From the NCBI GenBank assembly GCA_007751475.1, contig CP036434.1, forward strand, positions 7,259,524 through 7,323,523: 64,000 bases of DNA. The letters are read 5' to 3'. Both the position numbers and the translations under genes were made by a program. The stretch comes from Saltatorellus ferox (GTDB taxonomy: Bacteria; Planctomycetota; UBA1135; GCA-002686595). Below, in pieces: positions 29,078 through 39,706 of the stretch. The notes under the pieces are model-generated. The model did not search any database. It was not told the origin of the DNA and saw only the letters and a list, made by a program, of their open reading frames with translations. Positions within the stretch are counted from its first letter, which is position 1, and every line of letters begins with the position of its first letter.

Positions 29078-31642
29078 GTGACAACCAAGCCCGTGATGTC
29101 CAACTCCCAGCCCGAAGACCTCACCTCCATGGAGGGCCTGCTCGGACAGGCCGTGTGGCTTCGGGGCTGCGCGCTCCGCATGGGCTATCGCCGCGAGTCC
29201 GCCGAGGACGCCGTGCAGGAAACGCTCCTGGCCGCTCAAGCCGAGGCCGCGAGCCTGGGCGCTGGCTGGCTCCGCCGAACGCTCCAGCGAAAGCTCGGCA
29301 TGCAGCTACGCTCCGAGCGTCGACGCGCACAGCGCGAGGCGGAGTCTGCCCGTCCAGAGGCCCAGGACCTCGACCCCGCCCGGCGCCTCGAGCAGCTCGA
29401 GCTTCAGCAGGAGATCCAGCGCGCGATCGCGCAGCTGCCGCGCCATGACCGAGAAGTCCTGGCGCTGCGATTCGTCGCGGAACTGTCCGTGCAGGAGATC
29501 GCCGAGAGCCTCGGGCAGACGCCCAACGCCGTGTCCTCGCGGCTGTCCCGCGCGCTCAAGCGACTGCGCACCATCCTCCGGCCGGACGCTGCACAGGGGG
29601 CGCCCCGCAGGTGGCTTGCCTCGCTCTCCGTGCCTGTCGCGAAGCAGCTGCACGTGGGGACTCCGTCCGTGGCAGCCGCCTCCACCGTTCCCCCTCATCC
29701 GTGGGCTGCCAGCCTTGCGATTCCCATGAAGAAGTTCCTTGTCATTCTCTTCGTCCTGGCGCTGGTCGCCCTTGGCTCACTGGCGCTGCCCGAGGACCCC
29801 TCGAGCGCCCCCTCCCTCGAACGCCACAGCAGCACCGTGCTGAACGACCAGCCTGAATCGCTACGGACGCCCGAGACTGACGCGGGGCCCAGGGAGCCAG
29901 GAGCCCCCGCGGCCCCTGCGGAGCGCACGGTCCTCGCGAGCGAAGAAGCGCCCGCCGAGTCGGAGCCGGTGGCCATACGCCCGGCGCTCGAACTCGGCCG
30001 CGTGCGCGTGCTCTGCCAGGAGGAAGGGAGTGCGTCGCCGATTGCCGGAATGGACATCGAGTTATTGCCCGAGGACGAAGGGGTGCTGTCTTTCCGTCCC
30101 ATGAGGGTCCAGCGCACCAACGAGCGAGGCGAGGCGTTCTTCGACGACGTGGCGCCAGGGAGGGTCGCTGCGGTCTTGACGCGCTTCGGCGGAACGGGCG
30201 GACGCCATGCCGCGACCGTGGAAGTGACCGCGGGGGAAACCACCGAGGTCCGGTTCGAGCTGGATGCGCGGCACAGGACGCGCGGCATCGTCGTGGACGA
30301 ATCCGGTCGGCCGGTGCCCGATGCCGAGCTCTGGGTCGGACATCGGCCGGGGCCGGTGGAGAAGGGCTATCCCGTGGGCAGGAGCGGACCGGACGGCAGA
30401 TTCGACGTGAAGTACGTGGCGGGTGCACAGTTCCTCTGCGCAAGGGCAGCGGGTTACGCCCCTTCCCTGTCGGCGGCGCCAGACTTCACGAGGGACTACG
30501 CGGACCACGGACTGCGCCTCGTGCTCGGCGTGCGCCACGGTAGCCTGCGCGGCACGGTGCGTTCACTCGCAGGGACCCCGCTGGAGGGCGTCACCGTGAG
30601 TGTTGGTGACATGACCCGCCCTGCGGATGGTGCGACCTACGACTGGACCACGATTCCGCAATCGCAGAAGACGGGTGCAGGCGGCACGTTCGAGTTCCCC
30701 GAGCTACGCATCGGCGAGGTTTCGGTCAGGGCCCGCGGGCACAGGGCAGCGCCGTGGTCGCGGTCGGTGGTGATCACGGACGGCGGCTCGGTCGAGCTGG
30801 ACATCGAGCTCGGAGAGGGCGGGACGCTCGTGGGTCGAGTCCTGACGGCGCAGGGCGGCCCCGCCTCCAACGCTCGCATTGCGGCGTTCCCCGGTGAAGA
30901 CACAACCGTGCCCCAGGCCGCGACCCGGACCGACGACGAAGGCCGCTATCGGCTGTCCCAGGTGAGCGCCGGAGAGATGTTCCTGCTCGCCGAGAGCGAA
31001 GGCGAAGACGCGATTCTCCGCGAAACCCTCTACATCGAAGAGGGCGTCGAGCAGGCCTGGAACCCCGTGCTATCGACGGCGCGAAACCTGGCGGGCCACG
31101 TCGTATCGGAGGCAGGCGCTCCCCTCTCGGGTTGGTACGTCTCGGCGCGCGGGATCGTGGGCGGTGTTCCCGCGCAGAACTCGTCCGGTGCCACGGTCCA
31201 CGCAGACGGCTCGTTCGAGGTGGAGCGCGAACCGGCGGACGCGTACGAGATCCGGGTCTACCCACCGGGCCGCTTCATTGGACCGCCGGCCCTCCTCCTC
31301 GAGTCCTTCGGGCCACCCGCGGGGGACCCCAGCGGAAACCTCGGTGAGGGCCTCCGACTCATCGTTCCCGATGACAAGACGCCCACCGCGAGCCTACGCG
31401 GCCAGCTCGTCGCGGAGGACGGTGAAGCACTCACGGGTCCGTTGACGCTGACGGTGGCCACGACTCCGGCGACCAGGGTCCATGGCAACACCTCGCCCGA
31501 CGGCCGCTTTCGATTCGACTACCTGCCAGAGGGTTCGTTCACCCTGACCCTGCGCCAGGGAAGCGAGACCGTACGCGAACACCACTGCGTCGGTCCGCTC
31601 GTTCGCGATGAAGCGCGCGACCTGGGCCGAGTGACGCTGTAA
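29078..31642 (+). CDS. ECF sigma factor fused to a membrane anchor and surface repeat domains
   Basis: An 854-residue fusion. Residues about 15-95 are sigma region 2 (SAEDAVQET); 112-168 are sigma region 4 (LPRHDREVLALRFVAELSVQ then the EIAESLGQTPNAVSSRLSRA helix-turn-helix). One membrane helix follows at 217-236 (FLVILFVLALVALGSLAL). The remaining 600 residues are about six carboxypeptidase-regulatory-like repeats, for example TRGIVVDESGRPVPDAELWV, GTLVGRVLTAQGGPASNARI and SLRGQLVAEDGEALTGPLTL. The sigma part would face the cytoplasm and the repeats the outside. An in-frame ATG at 29726 begins MKKFLVIL and could give a shorter secreted form. GTG 29078 or ATG 29096 is the start. No anti-sigma gene is adjacent. 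A similar fusion lies at 59349-62670. Confidence 0.85.
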   Translation: MTTKPVMSNSQPEDLTSMEGLLGQAVWLRGCALRMGYRRESAEDAVQETLLAAQAEAASLGAGWLRRTLQRKLGMQLRSERRRAQREAESARPEAQDLDPARRLEQLELQQEIQRAIAQLPRHDREVLALRFVAELSVQEIAESLGQTPNAVSSRLSRALKRLRTILRPDAAQGAPRRWLASLSVPVAKQLHVGTPSVAAASTVPPHPWAASLAIPMKKFLVILFVLALVALGSLALPEDPSSAPSLERHSSTVLNDQPESLRTPETDAGPREPGAPAAPAERTVLASEEAPAESEPVAIRPALELGRVRVLCQEEGSASPIAGMDIELLPEDEGVLSFRPMRVQRTNERGEAFFDDVAPGRVAAVLTRFGGTGGRHAATVEVTAGETTEVRFELDARHRTRGIVVDESGRPVPDAELWVGHRPGPVEKGYPVGRSGPDGRFDVKYVAGAQFLCARAAGYAPSLSAAPDFTRDYADHGLRLVLGVRHGSLRGTVRSLAGTPLEGVTVSVGDMTRPADGATYDWTTIPQSQKTGAGGTFEFPELRIGEVSVRARGHRAAPWSRSVVITDGGSVELDIELGEGGTLVGRVLTAQGGPASNARIAAFPGEDTTVPQAATRTDDEGRYRLSQVSAGEMFLLAESEGEDAILRETLYIEEGVEQAWNPVLSTARNLAGHVVSEAGAPLSGWYVSARGIVGGVPAQNSSGATVHADGSFEVEREPADAYEIRVYPPGRFIGPPALLLESFGPPAGDPSGNLGEGLRLIVPDDKTPTASLRGQLVAEDGEALTGPLTLTVATTPATRVHGNTSPDGRFRFDYLPEGSFTLTLRQGSETVREHHCVGPLVRDEARDLGRVTL

Positions 31643-31991
31643 GTGCCCGTGACGGTACCGATGCGCGGCCCATACAGCCGCTCAGAAGGACCGCTCGGTG
31701 CGACGTCATTTCGAAAGCGATCGCCTCGGGGCCCGCTCTGCCTCGCCACCTCGATCGTCCGGGAATCAGCGGCAGCAAGGTCGAGGGTGGCCCGCTTCTC
31801 TACCTGCCCATCGAACTTCCTGCAGACGCACAGGTCGATACCTTCAAGGACGCCGTGAGGGCCAGGATGGGCGTCTCGATCGACACGCTGTTGAGCGAGA
31901 AGAGACTCACGAAATGGGACGTGACGGAAGAGACCAAGTAGCCCCCGGCGTCACGGCCGCGTGGCGCGCGACCCGCTACCATCGTGTCCCC
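31643..31991 (+). other. Intergenic stretch with a start-less open frame
   Basis: Between the sigma fusion and the glyoxalase-like gene. One frame is open through to a stop at 31939-31941 and reads like real protein near its end (LPIELPADAQVDTFKDAV, then TLLSEKRLTKWDVTEETK). There is no ATG, GTG or TTG start before that part, so it may be the 3' remnant of a lost gene. Not recognised. Confidence 0.25.
31977..31982 (+). promoter_or_regulatory. Candidate leaderless -10 hexamer (TACCAT)
   Basis: TACCAT ends 9 nt before the ATG of the glyoxalase-like gene; no Shine-Dalgarno sequence is present. Confidence 0.4.
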
Positions 31992-32708
31992 ATGCTTGGC
32001 CAGCTCGACCACGTCGTCTACCTTTGCCGCGATCTCGCCGACACGTCCGGTGTCCTTCCGGGGCTTCCGGACCTTCCGGGGCCTCCGGGAGGAACCCCGC
32101 TGAATCGCCTCACCGCCCCCGATTGGATCGCGGTCGATTCTGACGGGATCTGGACAGCGGAGTATCGGCTTCACGGCGGCGCCGTGGAATTCCTCGCGCC
32201 CGCCTACCGCGCGGGCGATCCCACGCGCACATGCTCCGGCCTCATGCAAAAGGTCGAGGCCAGCGGGCCCGGCTACAAGAGCCTCGTCTTCGGAACCGAT
32301 GACCTCGAACGGGAACGCACGCGCCTGCACGCGGCGGGCTTCGAACCCGGCGAGATCACGGCGTCCAGCGCCCGACACTTCGACTCGGATGAACGCCGCG
32401 AGTGGCGACGCTTCCGCTGCGCCGACGAGCCCCTGCACGGTCTCAAGGTCTTCGTGATCGAACGTGCGGCGGCTCTTGCTGCGGCTGCCGACGCCCCCAT
32501 CCTCGAGTCCGTCGAGATCGCCACCCAGCACCTCGACCGCGCGCGTCAAAGATGGCGCAGCCTTCTCGGCACGCGCGAAACCACCGGGCCGACAGCGGGT
32601 ACCCTCACCTTCTCCCTGGGCTCCGCCAGCCTCCTGATTCGACAGATACCAGAGACCTCCGACGACACGGGTTCCCTGGACCGAATCGCCGGAGTCCGCG
32701 TCCAGTAG
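31992..32708 (+). CDS. Glyoxalase-like (VOC) domain protein
   Basis: A 238-residue protein. LDHVVYLCRDL at residues 4-14 and AVEFLAPAYR are typical of the first vicinal-oxygen-chelate half; LESVEIATQHLDRARQRW begins the second half. The layout resembles the 'glyoxalase-like domain' group rather than classical GloA. Metal ligands are not fully clear. A short Pro/Gly-rich loop (LPGLPDLPGPPGG) sits after the first helix. ATG 31992 is chosen because it begins the domain and has a -10-like hexamer just upstream; the long upstream frame is unrelated. Substrate unknown. Confidence 0.7.
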   Translation: MLGQLDHVVYLCRDLADTSGVLPGLPDLPGPPGGTPLNRLTAPDWIAVDSDGIWTAEYRLHGGAVEFLAPAYRAGDPTRTCSGLMQKVEASGPGYKSLVFGTDDLERERTRLHAAGFEPGEITASSARHFDSDERREWRRFRCADEPLHGLKVFVIERAAALAAAADAPILESVEIATQHLDRARQRWRSLLGTRETTGPTAGTLTFSLGSASLLIRQIPETSDDTGSLDRIAGVRVQ

Positions 32709-32762
32709 CCCACGAGAAGCTCTCCCAAGCCGCCCGCCGCAACCTTTCCTCGCCGCTCACCC

Positions 32763-33551
32763 ATGCACAAAACACCCGCGCTCGTCACCCTCGCTCTCTT
32801 CGTCGCCTCTTGCCAGTCAGGCAGCCTCTACGAGAACGCGGCGACCCGCGAGAGCTACCGCCTCTCCGAGACCCCCGTCGACGAAGCCGTCGAGGGACGG
32901 CCGACCTTCGGTGATCCGCTTCCGATCCCGGGTTCGAGGTCTCGGATCATCCCGTTCTCGCGCGAGTCCACCGTGGGCTGGTTCGGCGATCGCGACCACT
33001 TCTCGGAGGGCGGTCTCTCGTCCTTCGCCGACGAGTCCCAGGCTCGGCTGCGCGCGCCGTCTCCCGCGGGTCTCTTCCGACGGATTCGCTGGCACAATGC
33101 CGCCATCCACGACCTCGAGTCCGGAGAGCAGTGGACGCTCCTCGAAGAGCGCGGCGTCCTCTCGAGCCTCTGGATCAAGCTCTCAACGGAGCGCAATTTC
33201 CCGGACAAGGAGGCCCGCCAGGTCGCCTCGGCGCTGATCTTCTCGGCCACCACCGCGGACACGAACGGCGACCAGAAGCTGAACGACCTCGACGGCGTGC
33301 GCGCCCTCGTCACCGACGGCGACGGGCGGAACCCGCGCCTCGTCACGCCCCCTGGAACCCAGCTGGTGAGCGTTCAGTTCGACCCGACGTTCGACGTGGC
33401 GATCCTGATGGCCCGGGTCGACCTGAACGGCGACGGCAAGTTCACGGATTCCGAGCCGCCGCGCCCGTTCCTCTACCGGTTCGGGGAGGACCGCGCCGAG
33501 CCGCTCCTGACGGAGGCCACGCTGGACGTGATCGAAGGTGCCCTCGAGTAG
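32763..33551 (+). CDS. Predicted lipoprotein with two EF-hand-like calcium loops
   Basis: A 262-residue protein. The N-terminus has a signal peptide with lipobox VASC (Cys17). Two EF-hand-like loops are visible, DTNGDQKLNDLD and DLNGDGKFTDSE, both in the C-terminal half, suggesting calcium binding as in dockerin or excalibur-type domains. The rest is not recognised. It is 54 bp downstream of the glyoxalase-like gene and converges on the small Cys-rich protein gene. Confidence 0.65.
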   Translation: MHKTPALVTLALFVASCQSGSLYENAATRESYRLSETPVDEAVEGRPTFGDPLPIPGSRSRIIPFSRESTVGWFGDRDHFSEGGLSSFADESQARLRAPSPAGLFRRIRWHNAAIHDLESGEQWTLLEERGVLSSLWIKLSTERNFPDKEARQVASALIFSATTADTNGDQKLNDLDGVRALVTDGDGRNPRLVTPPGTQLVSVQFDPTFDVAILMARVDLNGDGKFTDSEPPRPFLYRFGEDRAEPLLTEATLDVIEGALE

Positions 33552-33574
33552 GGCAAGAGGCCGTCGCCTTCCGA

Positions 33575-33826
33575 TCAGCGGTTCGCGTTCGCGTGCGCGC
33601 AGGAGAAGCACTTGTGGTACATGCCACGCTGCTTCGACTGGCACTGGCTGAGGGTGACGCGGTGCTGGAAGAGCGGAATCGCTCCGTCGGCTCGGGTCGG
33701 GCAGGCCCGCTCACCGGCGGCCCTGGCCGCTTCCGCCGCCGTGGGCATCTCCGGCTCGGGACTGGCTACCTCGGGGCGCGCGGCCTGGGACCGTGTGCTT
33801 GCTGCTTCGATGGTCTTCAGTTTCAT
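33575..33826 (-). CDS. Small cysteine-containing protein, possible zinc site
   Basis: An 83-residue protein read from ATG 33826, which has a good Shine-Dalgarno (GAGGA) about 9 nt upstream; the longer open frame is rejected. The first half is Ala/Pro/Glu-rich and looks disordered. The C-terminal 40 residues hold four cysteines: one in ERACPT, one in LSQCQSK and a CFSC pair in YHKCFSCAH, with two histidines nearby, a pattern suited to zinc binding. Not recognised further. Confidence 0.55.
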   Translation of the reverse strand: MKLKTIEAASTRSQAARPEVASPEPEMPTAAEAARAAGERACPTRADGAIPLFQHRVTLSQCQSKQRGMYHKCFSCAHANANR

Positions 33827-33981
33827 CGCGATGTTTCCTCGAGCCAGGTACGTTGCCGCACGCTGTGGCTTCTCGTTCCTCAGGACCTTTTCGCCCGGGC
33901 CGCTGTCAGCGCCCAAGGGAGCCTTTCTACGAAACGGATCGGCGCCTTTCAGGAGAACTGGCCCCAAATGCTGAAAAAGGC

Positions 33982-34845
33982 TCAGATTTCGGTCAAGGCT
34001 GCGTGCAGGCTGGCCAAGGCATCGGCCGCGGCCTCCGGGCCCCGATGACCATCGCGCGAGAGTTCGACCGCCGCCATCCCCTGGAAACCTGAGGCCGTCA
34101 GGCCTCGCAGCGCGTCCACGAGGTCGAGGTCGCCCTCGCCGAAGGGCACGTGGTGATGCCGTCCGCGGGGGCAATCGGCCAGGTGAACGTGGAGCAAACG
34201 CCCGGCGAACTCGTCCACGACAGAGCTGACAGGCAGGTCACCGGTCACGACGCAGTGGCCCACGTCCAGCGTCAGGCCGAGGTCGTCGCCTGCGGGGCCC
34301 ATGTAGCCGAGAAGCGTCCGGAAACCCGCGGGCCGCTCGATGAACATGCCGGGCTCCGGCTCGAACCCCACGCGCACTCCAAGGTCGCGGGCGCGCTCGA
34401 GGACCGCGGCGAGGCCGCTCGCCAGTCGATCGAGCAGAGGATGCTCGGGAAGTTCGTCGAGGGTTCCTGGCTCGCCCTCGGGCGCGGCGCCCGCCCACAG
34501 GGAAACCACGTCCGCGCCCAGCTCCACGGCCAGGGCGAGGCAGCGGAAGTAGAAGTCGACCCGCCGCTCGCGCTCCGCGGCCGACGCCTCCAGCAGCGTG
34601 GGCCGGTGCTTGCGCCGCGGGTCCAGCACGAAGCGCGCGCCCGTCTCGATCGCCACGGACAGCCCGAGGTCGTCGAGCCGCTTCCGGGCCTCGGCGACGT
34701 CGGCCGGGGAGAGCCTCAGGGGATCGAGCGCGCCGACGTCCGGTGTGATCGCGACGGCCTCGTAGCCGAGGTCGGAAACGAGTTCGAGCGCGTCGCCCAG
34801 TCGCTGGAACGGCAGCCCGTTGGTGTTGTAGCCGAGGCGGAACAA
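33982..34845 (-). CDS. Sugar phosphate isomerase/epimerase (xylose isomerase-like TIM barrel)
   Basis: A 287-residue AP-endonuclease-2-superfamily barrel. Expected metal ligands are visible: GFEPEPGMFI (Glu), LTLDVGHCVV (Asp, His), LLHVHLADC (His) and AAVELSRDGH (Glu). Substrates of this group are sugars or inositol derivatives; none can be assigned. The start is TTG 34845, supported by a GAGGGG Shine-Dalgarno 10 nt upstream. It lies 13 bp after the TatB-like gene in the same direction, but the functional link is unclear. Confidence 0.82.
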   Translation of the reverse strand: MFRLGYNTNGLPFQRLGDALELVSDLGYEAVAITPDVGALDPLRLSPADVAEARKRLDDLGLSVAIETGARFVLDPRRKHRPTLLEASAAERERRVDFYFRCLALAVELGADVVSLWAGAAPEGEPGTLDELPEHPLLDRLASGLAAVLERARDLGVRVGFEPEPGMFIERPAGFRTLLGYMGPAGDDLGLTLDVGHCVVTGDLPVSSVVDEFAGRLLHVHLADCPRGRHHHVPFGEGDLDLVDALRGLTASGFQGMAAVELSRDGHRGPEAAADALASLHAALTEI

Positions 34846-34858
34846 CGATCAGCGCCCC

Positions 34859-35536
34859 TCAGGAGGCCTCGCCCGCGGGCGGAGGCTTGACGCCCGCTCC
34901 GAGACGGTCGCCCGCGAGATCCGGCGCGGCGGGCTCGTCGTCGTTGTAGGGCTCTTCCTCGTAGTACGTCGTGGGCTCCTGCCGATCGACGCCTGGAATC
35001 TGATCGCGACGGGCGGGATCGAGGTCGAGCGACGGAGCTGGCCCCGGATCCGGACCTGTATCCTCTTCGGGCTGCCAGTCGCCGTTCCCGACGATGCCCT
35101 CCGCGGGCTCCAGCCGGAATTCGCCCCTGCGGTGGGCATCGGGGTCCACCGACGGCTCGTCGGCCTCGGTGAACTCGGTGGCCTTCGCGGCCTCCACCTG
35201 GTTCCGCGCGTTCCGCTCTGCCGCCTCGCGCGCGCGCTCCGCGGCCGCCCGCGCCTCGTTGGTCTTCTGGGCGTCCGTCGTGGGCTTCTTGACCTTGAAG
35301 TCTGCCTCGCGCGGGATGCTGAGCTCGATGTCCCGGCGGACGCGCCGCAGCTCGTCCTCCAGACCCGTGTCCTGCCACATCTTCGCGATCATGCGACGAA
35401 TCCGCATCACGTGCGCGACCGCCCGCAGGGCCACCTCCGGCAGCCGCGACCCGAAGATCATCAGCGCCGCCATGATGACGATGAGCCATTCCAGGTTGCC
35501 GCCCGGAAGAAGCGGGATCGCGAAGTAGACGTTCAT
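34859..35536 (-). CDS. TatB-like twin-arginine translocase component
   Basis: A 225-residue protein with a TatA/TatB N-terminus: one short membrane helix (LEWLIVIMAALMIFGSRLPE), the FG-S-RLPE hinge, then an amphipathic helix (ALRAVAHVMRIRRMIAKMW). A long charged, Glu/Asp- and Pro-rich tail follows, longer than usual TatB tails. Tat exports folded proteins with a twin-arginine signal. Its ATG overlaps the stop of the 48-residue TatA-like gene by 4 bases (ATGA). No TatC is seen in the window. Confidence 0.75.
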   Translation of the reverse strand: MNVYFAIPLLPGGNLEWLIVIMAALMIFGSRLPEVALRAVAHVMRIRRMIAKMWQDTGLEDELRRVRRDIELSIPREADFKVKKPTTDAQKTNEARAAAERAREAAERNARNQVEAAKATEFTEADEPSVDPDAHRRGEFRLEPAEGIVGNGDWQPEEDTGPDPGPAPSLDLDPARRDQIPGVDRQEPTTYYEEEPYNDDEPAAPDLAGDRLGAGVKPPPAGEAS

Positions 35537-35679
35537 CGACGGAAGCGCTCACGCTCGACCGACCGGCGCGCCAGAAAATTGGCCAGCCGCGGCCCGACGA
35601 TGACGAGGAGCGCGAGCGCGACCACCGCCAGCTCGAGCCAGCCCGGCATGCCGATCAGGGCGAAGGAAGAGGTCCACAT
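35533..35679 (-). CDS. Minimal TatA-like membrane protein, 48 residues
   Basis: A very short gene: MWTSSFALIGMPGWLELAVV is followed by ALALLVIVGPRLANFLARRS and a basic end. It has the TatA layout (short N-terminus, GxxELxVV membrane helix, a glycine-proline hinge where TatA has FG, basic amphipathic start) but lacks the usual acidic tail. Its stop overlaps the TatB-like start (ATGA), so the pair is translationally coupled. A TACAAT hexamer lies 10 nt before the ATG. It could instead be a small membrane partner of unknown role. Confidence 0.6.
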   Translation of the reverse strand: MWTSSFALIGMPGWLELAVVALALLVIVGPRLANFLARRSVERERFRR

Positions 35680-35689
35680 GGAGCGCGGA

Positions 35690-35695
35690 ATTGTA
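35690..35695 (-). promoter_or_regulatory. Candidate leaderless -10 hexamer (TACAAT)
   Basis: On the minus strand TACAAT ends 10 nt before the ATG of the 48-residue TatA-like gene, the head of the Tat-like operon. Confidence 0.4.
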
Positions 35696-35759
35696 GCCGG
35701 AAGCGCGCCGGAAGAGGTCCGGAAGGGACCGACAGAACCGCGCTGGCCACGATCGAGCC

Positions 35760-36467
35760 TCAGAGCGGTTCGAGCTCGATCTTTCGGAAATCACAGGGCA
35801 CGCCTTCCGCCTGGACGGCGATCTGCCCCTCGGACGCGGTGCAGTCGTAACCGGAGTTCACGTGGTCTCCGTTGACCCAGATGTCGATCGTGTCGCCGCG
35901 GCACTCGATGACCATCGTGTTCCACTCGCCGACCGGGTTCTCGGAGTCGTCGGTCAGGTTGAGGATCCGGCGCGATTGCCCCTTTTCGCCGCCCCAGGTG
36001 GAAGGGTCAGGGTTGCGTCGTTTCTCCATGTCCGGCGTGCTGATCGTTTCCCCGATGCACCAGAAGTCGCCCGCGTGGCCGGAGTTCAGCTGGCATTCGA
36101 TCGACGCGGGGAACATCCCGTAGAGGCGCCGGGGCGTCGAACAGTGCACGAGGATTCCGCAGTTGCCCGGTTCCCCGGGAAAGCGATACTCGACCGTCAG
36201 ACGGTAGTCGCGGTAAATCCCGTCGGTGATGAGGTGCCCCTCGGGCGTCCCGTAGCTCTTGAGCATGCCGTCCTCGACGCCGAAGGAGGCCGCGACCTCG
36301 GCCCCGCCGTCGGCGTCCGGGATGTCGGTGTGCCACCCGTCGAGGTTCTCGCCGTTGAACGGGATGGTGGAGGTCGAGGCGCAGGAGCCGAGGCCGCTCG
36401 CGGCCACGATCACGCAGAGGGCACCGAGGAGCGTCCGGAAGGAGGCGGAGAGCTGGGAGATGAACAT
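35760..36467 (-). CDS. DUF1080 (3-keto-disaccharide hydrolase-like) lipoprotein
   Basis: A 235-residue secreted protein read from ATG 36467. The signal peptide ends in lipobox LGSC (Cys29). The body is a concanavalin-like beta sandwich of the DUF1080/3-keto-disaccharide hydrolase group: IPFNGENLDGWHT, YRDYRLTVEYRFP, NCGILVHC, GEWNTMVIECRGDTIDIWVN and the C-terminal FRKIELEPL are typical. The family is greatly expanded in planctomycetes, where members act on modified glycans; the exact activity here is unknown. It is divergent from the site-2 protease gene. Confidence 0.88.
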   Translation of the reverse strand: MFISQLSASFRTLLGALCVIVAASGLGSCASTSTIPFNGENLDGWHTDIPDADGGAEVAASFGVEDGMLKSYGTPEGHLITDGIYRDYRLTVEYRFPGEPGNCGILVHCSTPRRLYGMFPASIECQLNSGHAGDFWCIGETISTPDMEKRRNPDPSTWGGEKGQSRRILNLTDDSENPVGEWNTMVIECRGDTIDIWVNGDHVNSGYDCTASEGQIAVQAEGVPCDFRKIELEPL

Positions 36468-36506
36468 GCGCCTGATTGTGCAGACCGCTGGCCCCGAGCG
36501 AAACCG

Positions 36507-36512
36507 TAGGCT
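36507..36512 (+). promoter_or_regulatory. Candidate leaderless -10 hexamer (TAGGCT)
   Basis: TAGGCT ends 7 nt before the ATG at 36520 of the M50 protease gene and supports that start over the in-frame ATG at 36463. Confidence 0.45.
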
Positions 36513-36519
36513 GTGGCAC

Positions 36520-37227
36520 ATGGACCCCGAGACGACGATCAAGATCGGTTTCTACGTGATCTTCCTGCTCTCCACGACGTGCCACGAGGCCGCGCACGCC
36601 TGGGTCGCGAAGCTTCTCGGGGATTCGACCGCCTACCTGGGGGGCCAGGTCTCGCTGGATCCGATGCCCCACATCCGCCGGGAGCCCGTGGGCATGGTGA
36701 TCGTGCCGATTCTGTCCCTCATGATGATCGGCTGGCCCATGGGCTACGCCCATATCCCGGTGGACCGCGCCTGGAGCGAGCGTTACCCGCGCAAGTCCGC
36801 CTGGGTCTCGGTCGCCGGGCCCGCCGCGAACCTCGCGCTGCTGCTGCTCGCCGTGATCGGCATCCGCATAGGCCTCGCCACCGAGACCTTCGTTGCGCCG
36901 CGCACCATGGGTGAGTTCTCCGAGATCACCCTGACGGCGGGCAGCGCGGTCGGCCGCTCCTTCGCGATCTTCCTGAGCCTGCTCTTCGTCGAAAACCTCG
37001 TGCTGCTGCTCTTCAACCTGATCCCGGTCCCGCCCCTCGACGGCAGCGGAGCGCTACCACTTTTCACCCCGAAAAGTATGCAGCGAACTTACGCCGACCT
37101 CATCTCGCAGCCCACGTTCCAGATGATGGGAATCATTGCGGCATGGATGCTCTTCCCCGGTATTTTCAGCGCCGTCTTCATGCCGGTCGTGAACCTTGTC
37201 TACACCGGCGTCGCCCACTACGGATAA
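36520..37227 (+). CDS. Site-2 protease family (M50) metalloprotease
   Basis: A 235-residue intramembrane zinc protease. The active site is CHEAAH with His22, Glu23 and His26 in the first membrane helix; the third ligand is Asp174 in PVPPLDGSG. Four to five hydrophobic segments are visible. There is no PDZ or CBS domain, so it is the minimal form. Such enzymes cut membrane-bound regulators, sometimes anti-sigma factors; no obvious target is adjacent. tex begins 7 bp after its stop, suggesting cotranscription. Confidence 0.9.
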   Translation: MDPETTIKIGFYVIFLLSTTCHEAAHAWVAKLLGDSTAYLGGQVSLDPMPHIRREPVGMVIVPILSLMMIGWPMGYAHIPVDRAWSERYPRKSAWVSVAGPAANLALLLLAVIGIRIGLATETFVAPRTMGEFSEITLTAGSAVGRSFAIFLSLLFVENLVLLLFNLIPVPPLDGSGALPLFTPKSMQRTYADLISQPTFQMMGIIAAWMLFPGIFSAVFMPVVNLVYTGVAHYG

Positions 37228-37234
37228 TCGCTCC

Positions 37235-39706
<2,472 letters not shown>

